DNA of 64,000 nt from Bacteroidota bacterium (GTDB lineage: Bacteria > Bacteroidota > Bacteroidia > Bacteroidales > JAAUTT01): assembly GCA_023429135.1 (NCBI GenBank), contig JAEYWD010000101.1, forward strand, positions 1-64,000, written 5' to 3'. Below the pieces are notes generated by a model that was given only the letters and a program-made list of their open reading frames with translations, searched no databases and was not told the DNA's origin. Below, piece after piece: positions 8,467 to 17,652 of the stretch. The position numbers were made by a program, and so were the translations under genes. Numbering within the stretch: the first letter of the stretch is position 1; the number at the start of each line of letters is the position of its first letter.

Positions 8467-8874
8467 ATCAACATCTTTCACTCTAAAAAATACAACGAGA
8501 CCGAACTTTTCAGAACAACTTCTTCATCAAAATATTATCTCAAGGTAAAAAATAAATTAAAGGCTTTACTGCATCGCATAGCTATAATATTTATTATATA
8601 CCCATGCTGTAATAGTTCTTGGAACCTTATTGGTTATCATTTACCCTATCTTCTTTTTTAAACGATTAAACTTCTATTGATTCTTATATAAGGCTGCAGA
8701 AACATAGATGCAGAAAAGCTGAGCAAAACTTCCTCCTCTCAGACAAATTTCACCTTGTATATTGCACAAACTCTATTTGTAAGTGAAAAATTTACGGCAG
8801 AACCATACTGTTAAAAGTCACTAAACATAATTTAACAACTTTTATTCGGGTTAAATCATCTAAACTTAGTATGT
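8467..8874. other. Gene-free stretch upstream of the Ig-like lipoprotein
   Basis: About 400 A/T-rich bases with no convincing open frame on either strand. Only a promoter-like box at its right end (TATGTTTG, 8870-8877) stands out. No strong hairpin, repeat or RNA structure was recognised. Confidence 0.5.
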
Positions 8875-8877
8875 TTG
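8870..8877 (+). promoter_or_regulatory. Bacteroidota -7 box (TATGTTTG) for the Ig-like lipoprotein gene
   Basis: TATGTTTG fits TAnnTTTG exactly. Transcription would start near 8884, twelve bases before the ATG at 8896. This argues against the in-frame TTG at 8875 being the start codon, as it would lie inside the promoter. No good -33 TTTG is visible. Confidence 0.45.
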
Positions 8878-8895
8878 GAACTGTTTTTGAGAAAT

Positions 8896-10641
8896 ATGAG
8901 CATGAAGATTTCGGGATATATAGCAGTTTGTTTTTTGATTTCGGTTTTAGTCGGAAGTTGTGCTAAAGTTGGCACTCCTATAGGTGGTCCAAAAGATGTT
9001 ACCCCACCAAAGGTTAAAAGTTCAAAACCGGAAAATAATGCAACTAACTTTAATGAGAACAAAGTTGAGATTGAATTCAATGAATTTTTGAAGTTTAAAG
9101 ACAAAGACAAAAATTTTGTTACCTCGCCTCCTTTTAAGAAAAAACCCGAAGTTATTCTCAAATATAAAACTGTTGTAGTAAACTTTCGTGAAGATTTGTT
9201 ACCCGACAGAACCTATACTCTTAATTTTGGCAATTCCATTACCGATAATAATGAAGGCAATCCGATCCGCGACTTTGAATTTGTATTTTCCACCGGAAAG
9301 CATATTGATTCACTTTCTTTTGAAGGTAAAGTCGTAAATGCTTTTAACCATCAGCCCGATAAAGAAGGATTGTTCGTAATGCTATATGATATTTTTGGCG
9401 ATTCCATTCCTATGAAGACTTTGCCGGCGTATACATCCAAAACCAATGAAAAAGGATTTTTCAGGATCAATCATATAAAAGCCGATACTTTTATGGTTGT
9501 TGCTATAAAGGATGCCAATAACGATTTCATGTATCAACCATCGGAAGAGGTAGCTTTCTCAGATAGTCTGCTTTTTCTCAATACATCTTTTTACCATACT
9601 CCCGATACAGCGGCTGCGCGCGATACAGCAACTTCCGACTCTGCCTATTACAGTCGGTTCAAGCCACAAATGACGCTTTATACTTTTTTAAACGAAAGTA
9701 AAAAGCAATTTCTTTCCGTTAAAGATCGAAAAAGGTCAAATCAATTAACTTATGTTTTCAATGTCCCTATAGATACATTCAAAATTGGTCTTGTAGGAGA
9801 AGCCAGAATTAAACCCTGGTATATACTGGAAGAAAGTGCAAATAAGGACACCTTTTCACTTTGGATTACTGATACCACCCTCATTCGAAAGGATACGCTC
9901 CCAACGGTGTTAACCTATATGATGCCCGATTCGATGAATGTTCTCAGACCAAAACCGGATACTTTAAAGATGATTTTTAGAGTACCAAAAGAGCAAACCA
10001 GAAGGGGTAGGTCGAGGGAAAGCAATATTGAGCGCCTCACAATAAACACTAATGCCAAAGATGGTTTCGATCTGAATTCGATTCTTCGGGTTGAAACAGA
10101 TGTCCCTATCGAAAATATAGATTTGGAAAAAGTATATTTTACTTACACCGAGGATTCGGTATATAAACCTGTTAAGTTTAAACTCCGACGAGATACAGTT
10201 AATTTAAGAAAGTTGAACTTCGATTTCACGCCAATTCCTTCAGCTTCCTATTCTCTTGTATTTGATTCCCTTGCCATTAGTTCATTATACAACACTTATA
10301 ACGATTCAACAGGATTCAAATTCACGACTCAAAAAGAAGATTATTACGGAACCATTAAAGCCACCCTATCCAATATAAAAGGAAATGTTATTCTCCAGGT
10401 TCTGAATGAAAAGGAAGATTTAGTCAAAACCACTACTCTTAAAGGAGATCAACTTATCAGCCTCGATTTTCTTGACCCCGGTAATTATTTATTGAAAGTT
10501 ATTTACGATACTAACGGCAATGGTAAATGGGATACCGGGAACCTAATCAAACGCCAACAACCCGAAAAGGTAGAGTATTATAAAGATCCGATAACAGTAA
10601 GGTCGAACTGGGATGTGGAAGTGAGTTGGGAGCTTGAGTAG
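8896..10641 (+). CDS. Lipoprotein with bacterial Ig-like (Big_5/SbsA-type) domain
   Basis: About 581 residues from the chosen ATG (MSMKISGYIAV); a second ATG lies two codons on. The lipobox ends VGSC, followed by AKVGTPIGGPKDVTPP, the usual opening of this Bacteroidota family. An Ig-like domain follows (SSKPENNATNF to FEFVFSTGKH). Next comes a long beta-rich region of unassigned type with many D/T/S pairs, and a C-terminal beta-sandwich-like part with a DTNGNGKWDTG loop that resembles a calcium-binding turn. The protein is probably on the inner face of the outer membrane or at the surface. Function is unknown; it is widely conserved as a single gene near cvpA-like genes. Confidence 0.78.
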   Translation: MSMKISGYIAVCFLISVLVGSCAKVGTPIGGPKDVTPPKVKSSKPENNATNFNENKVEIEFNEFLKFKDKDKNFVTSPPFKKKPEVILKYKTVVVNFREDLLPDRTYTLNFGNSITDNNEGNPIRDFEFVFSTGKHIDSLSFEGKVVNAFNHQPDKEGLFVMLYDIFGDSIPMKTLPAYTSKTNEKGFFRINHIKADTFMVVAIKDANNDFMYQPSEEVAFSDSLLFLNTSFYHTPDTAAARDTATSDSAYYSRFKPQMTLYTFLNESKKQFLSVKDRKRSNQLTYVFNVPIDTFKIGLVGEARIKPWYILEESANKDTFSLWITDTTLIRKDTLPTVLTYMMPDSMNVLRPKPDTLKMIFRVPKEQTRRGRSRESNIERLTINTNAKDGFDLNSILRVETDVPIENIDLEKVYFTYTEDSVYKPVKFKLRRDTVNLRKLNFDFTPIPSASYSLVFDSLAISSLYNTYNDSTGFKFTTQKEDYYGTIKATLSNIKGNVILQVLNEKEDLVKTTTLKGDQLISLDFLDPGNYLLKVIYDTNGNGKWDTGNLIKRQQPEKVEYYKDPITVRSNWDVEVSWELE

Positions 10642-10760
10642 AATGTGAGGAAAGAAAAACATTTGTGCGAGAAATGGATAAAATCCGAATAAGCAATTGT
10701 ACCTTTTTTACTTTGGTTTCAAAATTTGAGTAGCTTTTTTCACGAATTAAAAAAAGAACT

Positions 10761-10768
10761 TAGATTTG
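10761..10768 (+). promoter_or_regulatory. Bacteroidota -7 box (TAGATTTG) for the cvpA-like gene
   Basis: TAGATTTG matches TAnnTTTG. A T-run (10734-10739) stands about 20 bp upstream where a -33 element would be. The start of transcription would be near 10775, ten bases before the ATG. Confidence 0.45.
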
Positions 10769-10784
10769 TTATAAACAAGTTTCT

Positions 10785-11306
10785 ATGAATATTCTCGACA
10801 TAATCATTCTTATTCTTCTCGCCTGGGGAGCTTTCCGCGGCTTTACCCAAGGTTTCATCCTTCAGGTTGTAACCTTCATAGCTCTCATAATTGGAGTATG
10901 GGCAAGTATTGCTTTTTCGGACAACATGTCCGAATTCCTGACTAAGAACATGGATATTACAGGTAAATACCTTCCAGTTCTCTCTTTTGTGCTGATTTTT
11001 GTGCTGGTAGTGGTGATTGCACATCTCATTGGAATGCTTCTAACGCGTTTTATCGAAATTACATCACTAGGATGGCTAAACCGTTTAGGAGGCGTTGCAT
11101 TTGGGATTTTAAAAATGGCCTTTATTGTTAGTGTTCTTCTTACCATCCAAAACCGGATGAAAGAAAAAATTCATATAATTTCCGAAAAGCAAATTCAAAC
11201 CTCGTTGTTGCATAAACCAGTTTCAAGTCTGGCCCCGGCTGTGTTCCCTCACTTAAAGCAACTGGCGTTGGACAAAAAGCTTATTGAAATCTCAGAGGAA
11301 AAATAA
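10785..11306 (+). CDS. CvpA family membrane protein
   Basis: 173 residues with four hydrophobic segments at about 3-22, 25-42, 63-85 and 102-122. It has the family opening NILDIIILILLAWGAFRGFTQGF. CvpA proteins are inner-membrane proteins first linked to colicin V export and later to envelope robustness; the molecular activity is not settled. The gene has its own promoter-like box and no same-strand gene follows, so it is probably monocistronic. The hydrophilic C-terminal 45 residues are typical of Bacteroidota members. Confidence 0.8.
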   Translation: MNILDIIILILLAWGAFRGFTQGFILQVVTFIALIIGVWASIAFSDNMSEFLTKNMDITGKYLPVLSFVLIFVLVVVIAHLIGMLLTRFIEITSLGWLNRLGGVAFGILKMAFIVSVLLTIQNRMKEKIHIISEKQIQTSLLHKPVSSLAPAVFPHLKQLALDKKLIEISEEK

Positions 11307-11319
11307 ATATGGCGGGTTG

Positions 11320-11355
11320 AAAAAAAGCCTGACAGTGCCTCTCGGCTCTGTCAGG
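11320..11355 (-). terminator. Intrinsic terminator on the minus strand
   Basis: An inverted repeat CCTGACAG (11328-11335) and CTGTCAGG (11348-11355), with inner GCC/GGC pairs and a TCTC loop, is flanked on the left by seven As. Read on the minus strand this is a GC-rich hairpin followed by a U-run. It would end transcription of the small minus-strand gene at 11539-11760, and may block read-through toward cvpA. Confidence 0.65.
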
Positions 11356-11538
11356 TTCAATAGCTCCGTAAAACGGCAGCATTGACTTGAAATTCAACCA
11401 ACACATAAACAACAAATCTGAATAAGAGTTGATTGATAATGCAAAAAATCTTAAATTATTAAAAAAAAATAGGATTTCGACTCTAATCTAAGGCTGTCAA
11501 CTTTTAAAACCAAAAAAGTACGTAAGAATAATTAGCGC

Positions 11539-11760
11539 CTAATTCGTATGAAAGCGGATTATCTCCTCCAGATTCTCAACTTGCCTGTCGCGCAGCAAAA
11601 GACCGGCAATGATGCGTTCTTCCTCAACATTGCTGGATAAAAGCCACATCAATTCCTTATTGTTTAAGATATCATAACTGTCGAGATTGGCCAGATATGC
11701 CAAATTCATATGTTTTAATTGGTTTATACTTTTTTTCATGTCAGTAAATTTAAATGTCAT
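11539..11760 (-). CDS. Small protein of unknown function
   Basis: 73 residues (MTFKFTDMKK...). I do not recognise a family. It is hydrophilic and probably helical, with acidic and leucine-rich stretches (SSNVEEERIIAGLLLRDRQ). Support for it being real: an AGGAG Shine-Dalgarno sits at 11767-11771, six bases before the ATG, which is unusually good for this phylum, and a terminator lies downstream (11320-11355). A second ATG seven codons in (MKKSIN) is possible. It stands alone on its strand. Confidence 0.5.
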   Translation of the reverse strand: MTFKFTDMKKSINQLKHMNLAYLANLDSYDILNNKELMWLLSSNVEEERIIAGLLLRDRQVENLEEIIRFHTN

Positions 11761-11771
11761 TTTTTTCTCCT

Positions 11772-12160
11772 AATAGGTCCATCGATTCTGTAGAAACAAT
11801 CTGAATGAAATATATAAGATCATTAATATTGATCTTAATAGATTTACCTTTCGATTTATCCAAAATTTCACCTTTACTAGATATATTCCACTGATACAAT
11901 ATTCGTGTTTTAAGCATGATGAATATTTTATTGCTGATACATCAACTCCTGTGCCACATTCATACAATACCCTGATTTTTATTACACTACATTCATATTT
12001 CAATAAAGATGAAATACTTAGCATTGTTCGATTGTGAACAGGATTACATCAAAAACAAACACTTCATGTGCAAACGCTAGTAACTATCTGAATATAAAAG
12101 AATGTGAGGGCAATTTATTTTTCTGAGATGTTTTTAAAGTGAATCTTAAACTAAAATGAT
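11772..12160. other. Gene-free stretch between two small genes
   Basis: About 390 A/T-rich bases between divergent small genes. It should hold promoters for both, but I could not find an exact TAnnTTTG box facing either. An 84-codon minus-strand frame (11770-12024) has a composition unlike a real protein and is not called. Confidence 0.4.
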
Positions 12161-12355
12161 ATGGCAAACTCAAGTCCGATAGAAGTACAGAAATTTTTAA
12201 AGGGAGTAGATTATCCTGCAACAAAAGAGGATCTTTTAGAGAAAGCCCGTAATAATGGGGCGAAACAGGAAATTCTATCCTTAATAGAAGAATTGAGAGA
12301 AGACGAATTTGCCAATCCGGCTGAAGTCAGCAAGGGTATTGGCGAATTGGTTTAG
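12161..12355 (+). CDS. DUF2795 small protein
   Basis: 64 residues matching DUF2795: an N-terminal PIEVQKFLKGVDYPATKEDLL stretch, then helical IEELREDEF and the closing NPAEVSKGIGE. These short proteins are widespread and of unknown function; the fold is probably a small helical bundle. The gene is single, with a strong hairpin just after it (12365-12398). Confidence 0.75.
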   Translation: MANSSPIEVQKFLKGVDYPATKEDLLEKARNNGAKQEILSLIEELREDEFANPAEVSKGIGELV

Positions 12356-12364
12356 AAGAAAACA

Positions 12365-12398
12365 AAACCCTTTCTAAGTCATAGCTTGGAAAGGGTTT
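12365..12398. terminator. Hairpin terminator after the DUF2795 gene
   Basis: AAACCCTTTC (12365-12374) pairs with GAAAGGGTTT (12389-12398). The stem extends inward by T.G and AAG/CTT with a six-base loop (TCATAG), giving about 14 pairs. The terminal AAA/TTT makes it usable on both strands, so it could also end the tRNA transcript coming the other way. Confidence 0.6.
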
Positions 12399-12401
12399 AT
12401 G

Positions 12402-12473
12402 TAGCCCCACCGGGAATCGAACCTGGATTTACAGTTTAGGAAACTGTCGTTCTATCCGTTGAACTATAGGGCC
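12402..12473 (-). tRNA. tRNA-Arg, anticodon CCU
   Basis: A 72-nt cloverleaf on the minus strand. The acceptor is GGCCCTA/TGGGGCT, including G.U and U.G pairs. The D stem is GTTC/GAAC, the anticodon stem ACAGT/ACTGT with loop TTCCTAA (anticodon CCT), and the T arm has the TTCGATT loop. The stem pair at T-arm position 3 is a mismatch. CCA is not encoded. It reads AGG codons. Confidence 0.93.
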
Positions 12474-12698
12474 ATTTAAATCGACTGCAAATATAACAGA
12501 TTGAAAAAATATAGCTTACATTTTCGTGAAAAAACTTAATTTTCCATTCTGCCCTTCCTTTTTATCCAAAGTCAAGTTTAGAAAAAAATAATTTAAACAT
12601 TAATCCTCTAAACTCAGGAAATAGGAGTTTAGGTCAGAGGAAAATGAATACTATCCTGATTTCCTAAATCCTAAACACCTAAAAGCTAAACACCCCCT

Positions 12699-13610
12699 TT
12701 AATATAAACCTTCAATGGATAAGTACCTTTCGCCTGTATCGTAATTGAATGCTAATACCTTTGATCCTTTCGGAATGTCGTTAAGTTTTTGGGCAACAGC
12801 AGCTAATGCAGCCCCAGAGCTTATTCCACCAAAAATACCTTCTTCTTTGGCAGCTCGCTGGGCAAAGCTAAATGCTTCATCTTTAGAAACCTGGATAACA
12901 CCATCCAAAACTTCCTTATGAAGGTTCTTAGGAATAAAACCAGCACCAATACCCTGAATAGGGTGAGGTCCTGGGGCGCCACCGCTAATTACAGGGGATG
13001 CTTCAGGTTCAACGGCAAAAACTTTCAACTGAGGGAATTTCGATTTTAAAACTTCGGCTACGCCGGTAATATGTCCTCCTGTACCAACTCCCGTTATTAT
13101 GTAATCCAAACCATCGGGAAAATCTTTCAAAATTTCGGCTGCAGTGGTTGTTTTATGTATTTCAATATTGGCTTCGTTGTCGAACTGAGAGGGAGTCCAT
13201 GAATTTGGAATTTCCAGCAAAAGCTCGTTAACACGGGCAATAGCTCCCGACATCCCTTTTTCTCGGGGAGTCAATTCAAAGGTTGCTCCATAGGCGGCCA
13301 TCAAACGTCGGCGTTCAACACTCATTGATTCGGGCATAACTAACAAAAGCTTATAACCCTTCACTGCCGCAACTATAGCTAAACCAATACCTGTGTTTCC
13401 CGAAGTAGGCTCAATAATGACACTATCTTTCTTCAGAATGCCTTGTTTTTCGGCTTCTTCAACCATAGCCAGGGCAATTCTGTCTTTTATACTACCTCCG
13501 GGATTGGAGCGCTCCAATTTAACCCATACCTGATAATCTTCTGAAAACAGGCGATTTACTTTTACATGCGGCGTGTTGCCAATAGTTTCTAAAATTGAAT
13601 TTGCTTTCAT
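12699..13610 (-). CDS. cysK: Cysteine synthase (O-acetylserine sulfhydrylase)
   Basis: 303-residue PLP enzyme, full length for CysK. It converts O-acetylserine and sulfide to cysteine in the cytoplasm. The PLP lysine is K42 in GGSIKDR. PTSGNTG (about 68-74) is the substrate-binding loop and GVGTGGHITG (about 174-183) binds the PLP phosphate. The closing motif GGISSGAA is intact. It lies 28 bp after cysE on the same strand, so the two last steps of cysteine synthesis are co-transcribed. The short form, without a regulatory domain, argues against cystathionine beta-synthase. Confidence 0.95.
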   Translation of the reverse strand: MKANSILETIGNTPHVKVNRLFSEDYQVWVKLERSNPGGSIKDRIALAMVEEAEKQGILKKDSVIIEPTSGNTGIGLAIVAAVKGYKLLLVMPESMSVERRRLMAAYGATFELTPREKGMSGAIARVNELLLEIPNSWTPSQFDNEANIEIHKTTTAAEILKDFPDGLDYIITGVGTGGHITGVAEVLKSKFPQLKVFAVEPEASPVISGGAPGPHPIQGIGAGFIPKNLHKEVLDGVIQVSKDEAFSFAQRAAKEEGIFGGISSGAALAAVAQKLNDIPKGSKVLAFNYDTGERYLSIEGLY

Positions 13611-13638
13611 ATATATTTAATTTATTTGATTTACTGAT

Positions 13639-14478
13639 TTATATTACAAAATTGATAGGCTCAACATATTTTTTCGAATCTTTAATATGAATACTGGGTT
13701 TGTGAAAAGCAATCGAAAATGGAGGAATGCTTTCGGTTATCCAGGTATTTCCACCAACTACACTATCATGACCGATTACTGTTTCTCCCCCTAAAATGGT
13801 ACTGTTGGAATAAATAATCACGTTGTCTTCAATGGTAGGATGCCGTTTGCTTCCTGCGAGATTCTTTCCAACATAAAGGGCTCCCAGGGTAACCCCCTGA
13901 TAGATTTTTACATTTTTGCCAATGATGGCAGTCTCGCCGATCACAATTCCAGTTCCATGGTCAATAAAAAGCTTATCGCCAATAGTGGCGCCAGGATGAA
14001 TATCTATACCGGTTTTACTATGAGCATATTCTGATATAACTCTTGGTAATACCGGAATTTTCAAGCGGTATAAGACGTTGGACAGCCGATAAACAGAAAC
14101 TGCATAAAATCCGGGATAACAAAGTATCACTTCTTCAGGGCAACTTGCTGCTGGGTCGAATTTTAAATAAGCATCGGCGTCTTTAATCAAACGCTGGTGA
14201 ATATTTGGAATTTCATCGAAAAAGCTCTTATGAACATGCTCGATACTGTCGCTCATATGTGGTTTCAGAGGAACGAGTAACGCGCTAAATAATTCCTGCA
14301 ACTCTTCCCACTTTGCTTCAAGATGCTTAAGTGTCATGTTCTTATCCGTTCTTATGGGGAACAGAAAATTCATAATCTCATTAATAAAATAGTGGGATTT
14401 CACTAACGATGGCACTTCATGACAAAAGGACTGCGTAGTTTTATACAAATGTGCCGGAAACTTGTGAAATGTGTTCAT
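13639..14478 (-). CDS. cysE: Serine O-acetyltransferase
   Basis: About 279 residues from the chosen ATG (MNTFHKF); an earlier in-frame ATG at 14496 would add six. It makes O-acetylserine from serine and acetyl-CoA. A helical N-terminal domain (to about residue 150) precedes a left-handed beta-helix of hexapeptide repeats. This carries HPGATIGDKLFIDHGTG with the catalytic histidine, GETAIIGKNVKIYQGVTLGA, and the GGNTWI region. The N-terminal part is longer than in E. coli CysE and typical of the Bacteroidota form. It pairs with cysK 28 bp downstream. Confidence 0.92.
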   Translation of the reverse strand: MNTFHKFPAHLYKTTQSFCHEVPSLVKSHYFINEIMNFLFPIRTDKNMTLKHLEAKWEELQELFSALLVPLKPHMSDSIEHVHKSFFDEIPNIHQRLIKDADAYLKFDPAASCPEEVILCYPGFYAVSVYRLSNVLYRLKIPVLPRVISEYAHSKTGIDIHPGATIGDKLFIDHGTGIVIGETAIIGKNVKIYQGVTLGALYVGKNLAGSKRHPTIEDNVIIYSNSTILGGETVIGHDSVVGGNTWITESIPPFSIAFHKPSIHIKDSKKYVEPINFVI

Positions 14479-14793
14479 AGCAAAAAGAATAAGCAATAAA
14501 TAAACAATAAGAAAATTAAAAGGATAAAATCAGAATGGAAATTTATGCCGGAGGATTAACATCGGCTACAACAACAGAGAGAATTGATATGTTGTGAGGT
14601 ATTTTTCATTTAAATTTTTATACTTCGCAATCTTAGTACAAATTTTTCATAATACCAAATTTTATTTAGAAAGGATTTAAATAGTGGGATAAATTTCCAT
14701 AAAAATTATATGAAGAATTAAAAGCATGGGTCTTTTTATGAATGAATCAAACAGGGATAATCAGGATTTTTTATCTTTACAAAAACGGTAAGA

Positions 14794-16257
14794 ATGTTGC
14801 TCGAAAGTATTTTTGGGGAGAAAGTTAGTATGGCATTGGAAATTATATATTTTCTAACCATAGCATTTACCGTTATTCTTATTATTCAGCAAAAAGGCGA
14901 TCCGTTAAAAACCATTTCATGGTTATTAGTACTTTTTCTTTTGCCAGTTGTAGGAATAATCTTTTACTTCTTCTTCGGTAAGAATTACAGAAAAGAAAAA
15001 ATATTTTCCCGAAAAGGAATATCGGATTTGGAGCAGATGCGCATTCTTGTCCAGGATACTTTTATAGGTCTTCCACATAGTAATCTATTTAAGAACAAGA
15101 AGCTGCATCAAAAAATGAATATCATGCGATTATTGCTTAATAGCAGCAAATCGTTAGTGACTGAATATAACCGGGTTAAAGTTTTGAATAATGGGTCGAA
15201 TACCTTCGACGCAATTTTTAAGGCTATAGAAGGGGCCAGGGACCACATCCATCTGGAATATTATATCATAGATGACGATAAAATTGGAAATACACTCCGA
15301 GAACTGCTGATCAGGAAAGCCAATGAAGGTATCAAAATACGCCTGATTTATGACGATGTTGGATGCTGGAGTCTTCCTGATGAGTTTATTGAAAGCATGA
15401 CAGAAGCAGGAATAGAGGTAATGCCATTTCTTCCGGTACGCTTTCCAACCCTAACCTATAAAATAAATTACAGAAATCACAGAAAGATAGTTGTTGTTGA
15501 CGGTCAAATAGGTTTTGTAGGAGGACTAAACATTGCCGACCGTTATCTGGAAGGCAATCCCGATTACGGCATATGGCGAGACACCCACCTTCAAATTGAA
15601 GGAGAAGCAGTAAGTTCGTTGCAGGTTATTTTCCTCATCGATTGGTTTTTTGTGAGTGAACAGGTAATAAGAGATCCTAAATACTTCCAAACCCAAAAAG
15701 CTGACGAGCATCATCTGGTTCAGATAACTTCGAGTGGACCCGACTCGGACTATGCAAGTATCATGCAGGCATATTTTGCCGCTATCGCCAGTGCTCAATC
15801 GTCAATTTATATTTCAAGTCCATATTTTTTACCTAACGAAAGCATTTTAACAGCCCTGAAAACCGCCTCACTCAGCGGCGTAGATGTTAGAATTTTATTA
15901 CCTTCCAGGAGTGATTCAAAAATTGTATTTTGGGCAACCCGGTCGTATGTTACAGAGCTTCTGGAAGCAGGTATTCACATATACTTTTATGAAAAAGGTT
16001 TCCCTCATTCCAAGCTGTTAATTGTAGATGGCGTTTTGAGTTCGGTAGGAACTGCCAATATGGATATCAGGAGCTTTGATCAGAACTTTGAAGTTTCGGC
16101 ATTAATTTACGATGAAGCGATCACACAAGAGCTACAGGACTATTACCTTATAGATTTGGTCAACAGTACCCACATAACCTTAGAGCACTGGGAAAACCGC
16201 GCACGTTGGGACAGCATCAGGGAATCAGTAGCAAGAATATTTAGTCCGTTATTATAG
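14794..16257 (+). CDS. cls: Cardiolipin synthase
   Basis: 487 residues of the ClsA type. Two N-terminal membrane helices lie at about 13-31 and 43-62, then a PLDc_N segment ending in FFFGKNYRK. Two HKD motifs follow: HRKIVVVD starting at H229 and HSKLLIVD starting at H405, each with GG or GT-N after it. It joins two phosphatidylglycerol molecules into cardiolipin and glycerol at the inner membrane. It has no same-strand partner within 200 bp; the sugar-transferase promoter follows. Family and activity are secure. Confidence 0.92.
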   Translation: MLLESIFGEKVSMALEIIYFLTIAFTVILIIQQKGDPLKTISWLLVLFLLPVVGIIFYFFFGKNYRKEKIFSRKGISDLEQMRILVQDTFIGLPHSNLFKNKKLHQKMNIMRLLLNSSKSLVTEYNRVKVLNNGSNTFDAIFKAIEGARDHIHLEYYIIDDDKIGNTLRELLIRKANEGIKIRLIYDDVGCWSLPDEFIESMTEAGIEVMPFLPVRFPTLTYKINYRNHRKIVVVDGQIGFVGGLNIADRYLEGNPDYGIWRDTHLQIEGEAVSSLQVIFLIDWFFVSEQVIRDPKYFQTQKADEHHLVQITSSGPDSDYASIMQAYFAAIASAQSSIYISSPYFLPNESILTALKTASLSGVDVRILLPSRSDSKIVFWATRSYVTELLEAGIHIYFYEKGFPHSKLLIVDGVLSSVGTANMDIRSFDQNFEVSALIYDEAITQELQDYYLIDLVNSTHITLEHWENRARWDSIRESVARIFSPLL

Positions 16258-16441
16258 AAACTTATGTCAAAAAAAAAGAAGCATTAGTCCCCAATATATG
16301 GCCATTCTTCACAATACCGCCAGTTTTGACAAATGTTAGATTTTTTAAATTTATATGAATAATTACATAGACAAACGATAGAAAACAGATGAGAAGGTGG
16401 ATCTAACTATTGATTTTCATGAGGTTTCCAACTGTTTAGGT

Positions 16442-16473
16442 TTTGATTTATAACCGTATAAAATCTACTTTTA
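16442..16473 (+). promoter_or_regulatory. Complete Bacteroidota promoter ahead of the sugar transferase
   Basis: TTTG at 16442-16445, a spacer of exactly 20 bases, then TACTTTTA at 16466-16473 (TAnnTTTG with the last G replaced by A). Transcription would begin near 16479, about 18 bases before the ATG at 16497. It probably drives the run of plus-strand genes from the sugar transferase toward the NRPS-PKS. Confidence 0.6.
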
Positions 16474-16496
16474 TGTCGCAAATTGAAACCTAACAC

Positions 16497-17585
16497 ATGG
16501 TAGAAAAAATTCTTAATCCCGACAGAATAAGTCTGTCAGTTTCAAATGATCTTTACAAAGCATTTTATCATGATGCTGGTAAGGATGTTGCCAATTTCAT
16601 TGCTGAAATTGCTCCCTTGAGGAATCAAAAGAAGGTATTATACTATCCTGAAGAGGGGACCTATGATCAGGATATTGATTATTCAAATATCCGAACTATA
16701 GTTGATTTAAGACAAGTTAATAGAATTAAGGGTATTAATAAGCATTTTATATCTATTAATAAGTTATTACCAGATGCAGGTATTTTTATAGGAAAGTTCG
16801 AGAGCTATTCAAATCGAAGAACCAGAGTTGAAAACAAATTTGGAAAACTTTTGGGAAGATTAGTTTGGATAATTGATTTTTTTCTCAATCGGGTTATACC
16901 AAAATTGAAACTTACAAACAAGTTATATCAAATTATTACCGGAGATAAATATAAAGTAATCTCACTTGCTGAAACGTTAGGACGGTCGGTAAGTTGCGGT
17001 TTTGAAGTTATTGATTTTAAAAATATAGGTAACTTCACCTATTTTGCTGTAATTAAAACTTCCGAACCAAAAATTGACAAGCAACCTTCCTATGGCCCCT
17101 TTTTCAAGATGCGGAGAATTGGAAAAGACGGGAAAATGATAGGAGTTTATAAGTTGAGAACTATGCATCCTTACTCGGAATATATCCAAAACTTCGTAAT
17201 AAATTTGAATGGTTACAACGAGTATGGGAAAGTAAAAGATGATTTCAGAGTTACAGGATGGAGCAGGATAGTAAGGAAATTATACCTTGATGAGTTACCT
17301 CAATTATTAAATGTATTTAAAGGCGAAATGAACCTTGTAGGTGTAAGGCCATTGAGCATGGTTGGCTATAACTATTTACCCGAAGATCTGAAAAAAGAAA
17401 GAATTAAATATAAGCCTGGGTGTATTCCTCCATATGTAGCGTTAGGTAAAACAGGGTTAAATGGAGTGCTGGAAGCAGAACGCATCTATTTAGAAGAGAT
17501 GAAGAATGGACCACTTAAAACGAATATTAAATATTTTTTTAAGGCTCTGTTAAATCTCGCACTTCTGAAAATATCAAGCAATTAA
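16497..17585 (+). CDS. Sugar transferase (bacterial_transf family) with unusual N-terminal half
   Basis: 362 residues. The C-terminal half has hallmarks of polyprenyl-phosphate hexose-1-phosphate transferases: YKLRTMHPYSE, LDELPQLLNVFKGEMNLVGVRPLS and a late PGCIPPY stretch. Such enzymes start glycan assembly on a lipid carrier. The N-terminal 190 residues lack the usual membrane helices of WbaP/WcaJ. They look like a soluble domain, with a short hydrophobic patch near 118-132 and a GRSVSCGFEVIDFKNI segment. A similar N-terminal part occurs in other Bacteroidota sugar transferases as I recall; its function is unknown. It is a good candidate to initiate the polysaccharide made by the minus-strand locus, which shows no initiator of its own. 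Confidence 0.78.
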   Translation: MVEKILNPDRISLSVSNDLYKAFYHDAGKDVANFIAEIAPLRNQKKVLYYPEEGTYDQDIDYSNIRTIVDLRQVNRIKGINKHFISINKLLPDAGIFIGKFESYSNRRTRVENKFGKLLGRLVWIIDFFLNRVIPKLKLTNKLYQIITGDKYKVISLAETLGRSVSCGFEVIDFKNIGNFTYFAVIKTSEPKIDKQPSYGPFFKMRRIGKDGKMIGVYKLRTMHPYSEYIQNFVINLNGYNEYGKVKDDFRVTGWSRIVRKLYLDELPQLLNVFKGEMNLVGVRPLSMVGYNYLPEDLKKERIKYKPGCIPPYVALGKTGLNGVLEAERIYLEEMKNGPLKTNIKYFFKALLNLALLKISSN

Positions 17586-17652
17586 CACTTTATAAAACGA
17601 TAATACTACCAATCTTTTAAACCTTTTATTGCAATTCAAAAGTTAAGCCTAT

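Noticed and set aside
8875..8898. TTG start at 8875 for the Ig-like lipoprotein
   Set aside because: It lies inside a TAnnTTTG promoter box and would put seven extra residues before a normal lipoprotein signal.
11770..12024. 84-codon minus-strand open frame
   Set aside because: Composition is unlike a soluble or membrane protein, and its end abuts the Shine-Dalgarno site of the better supported downstream gene.
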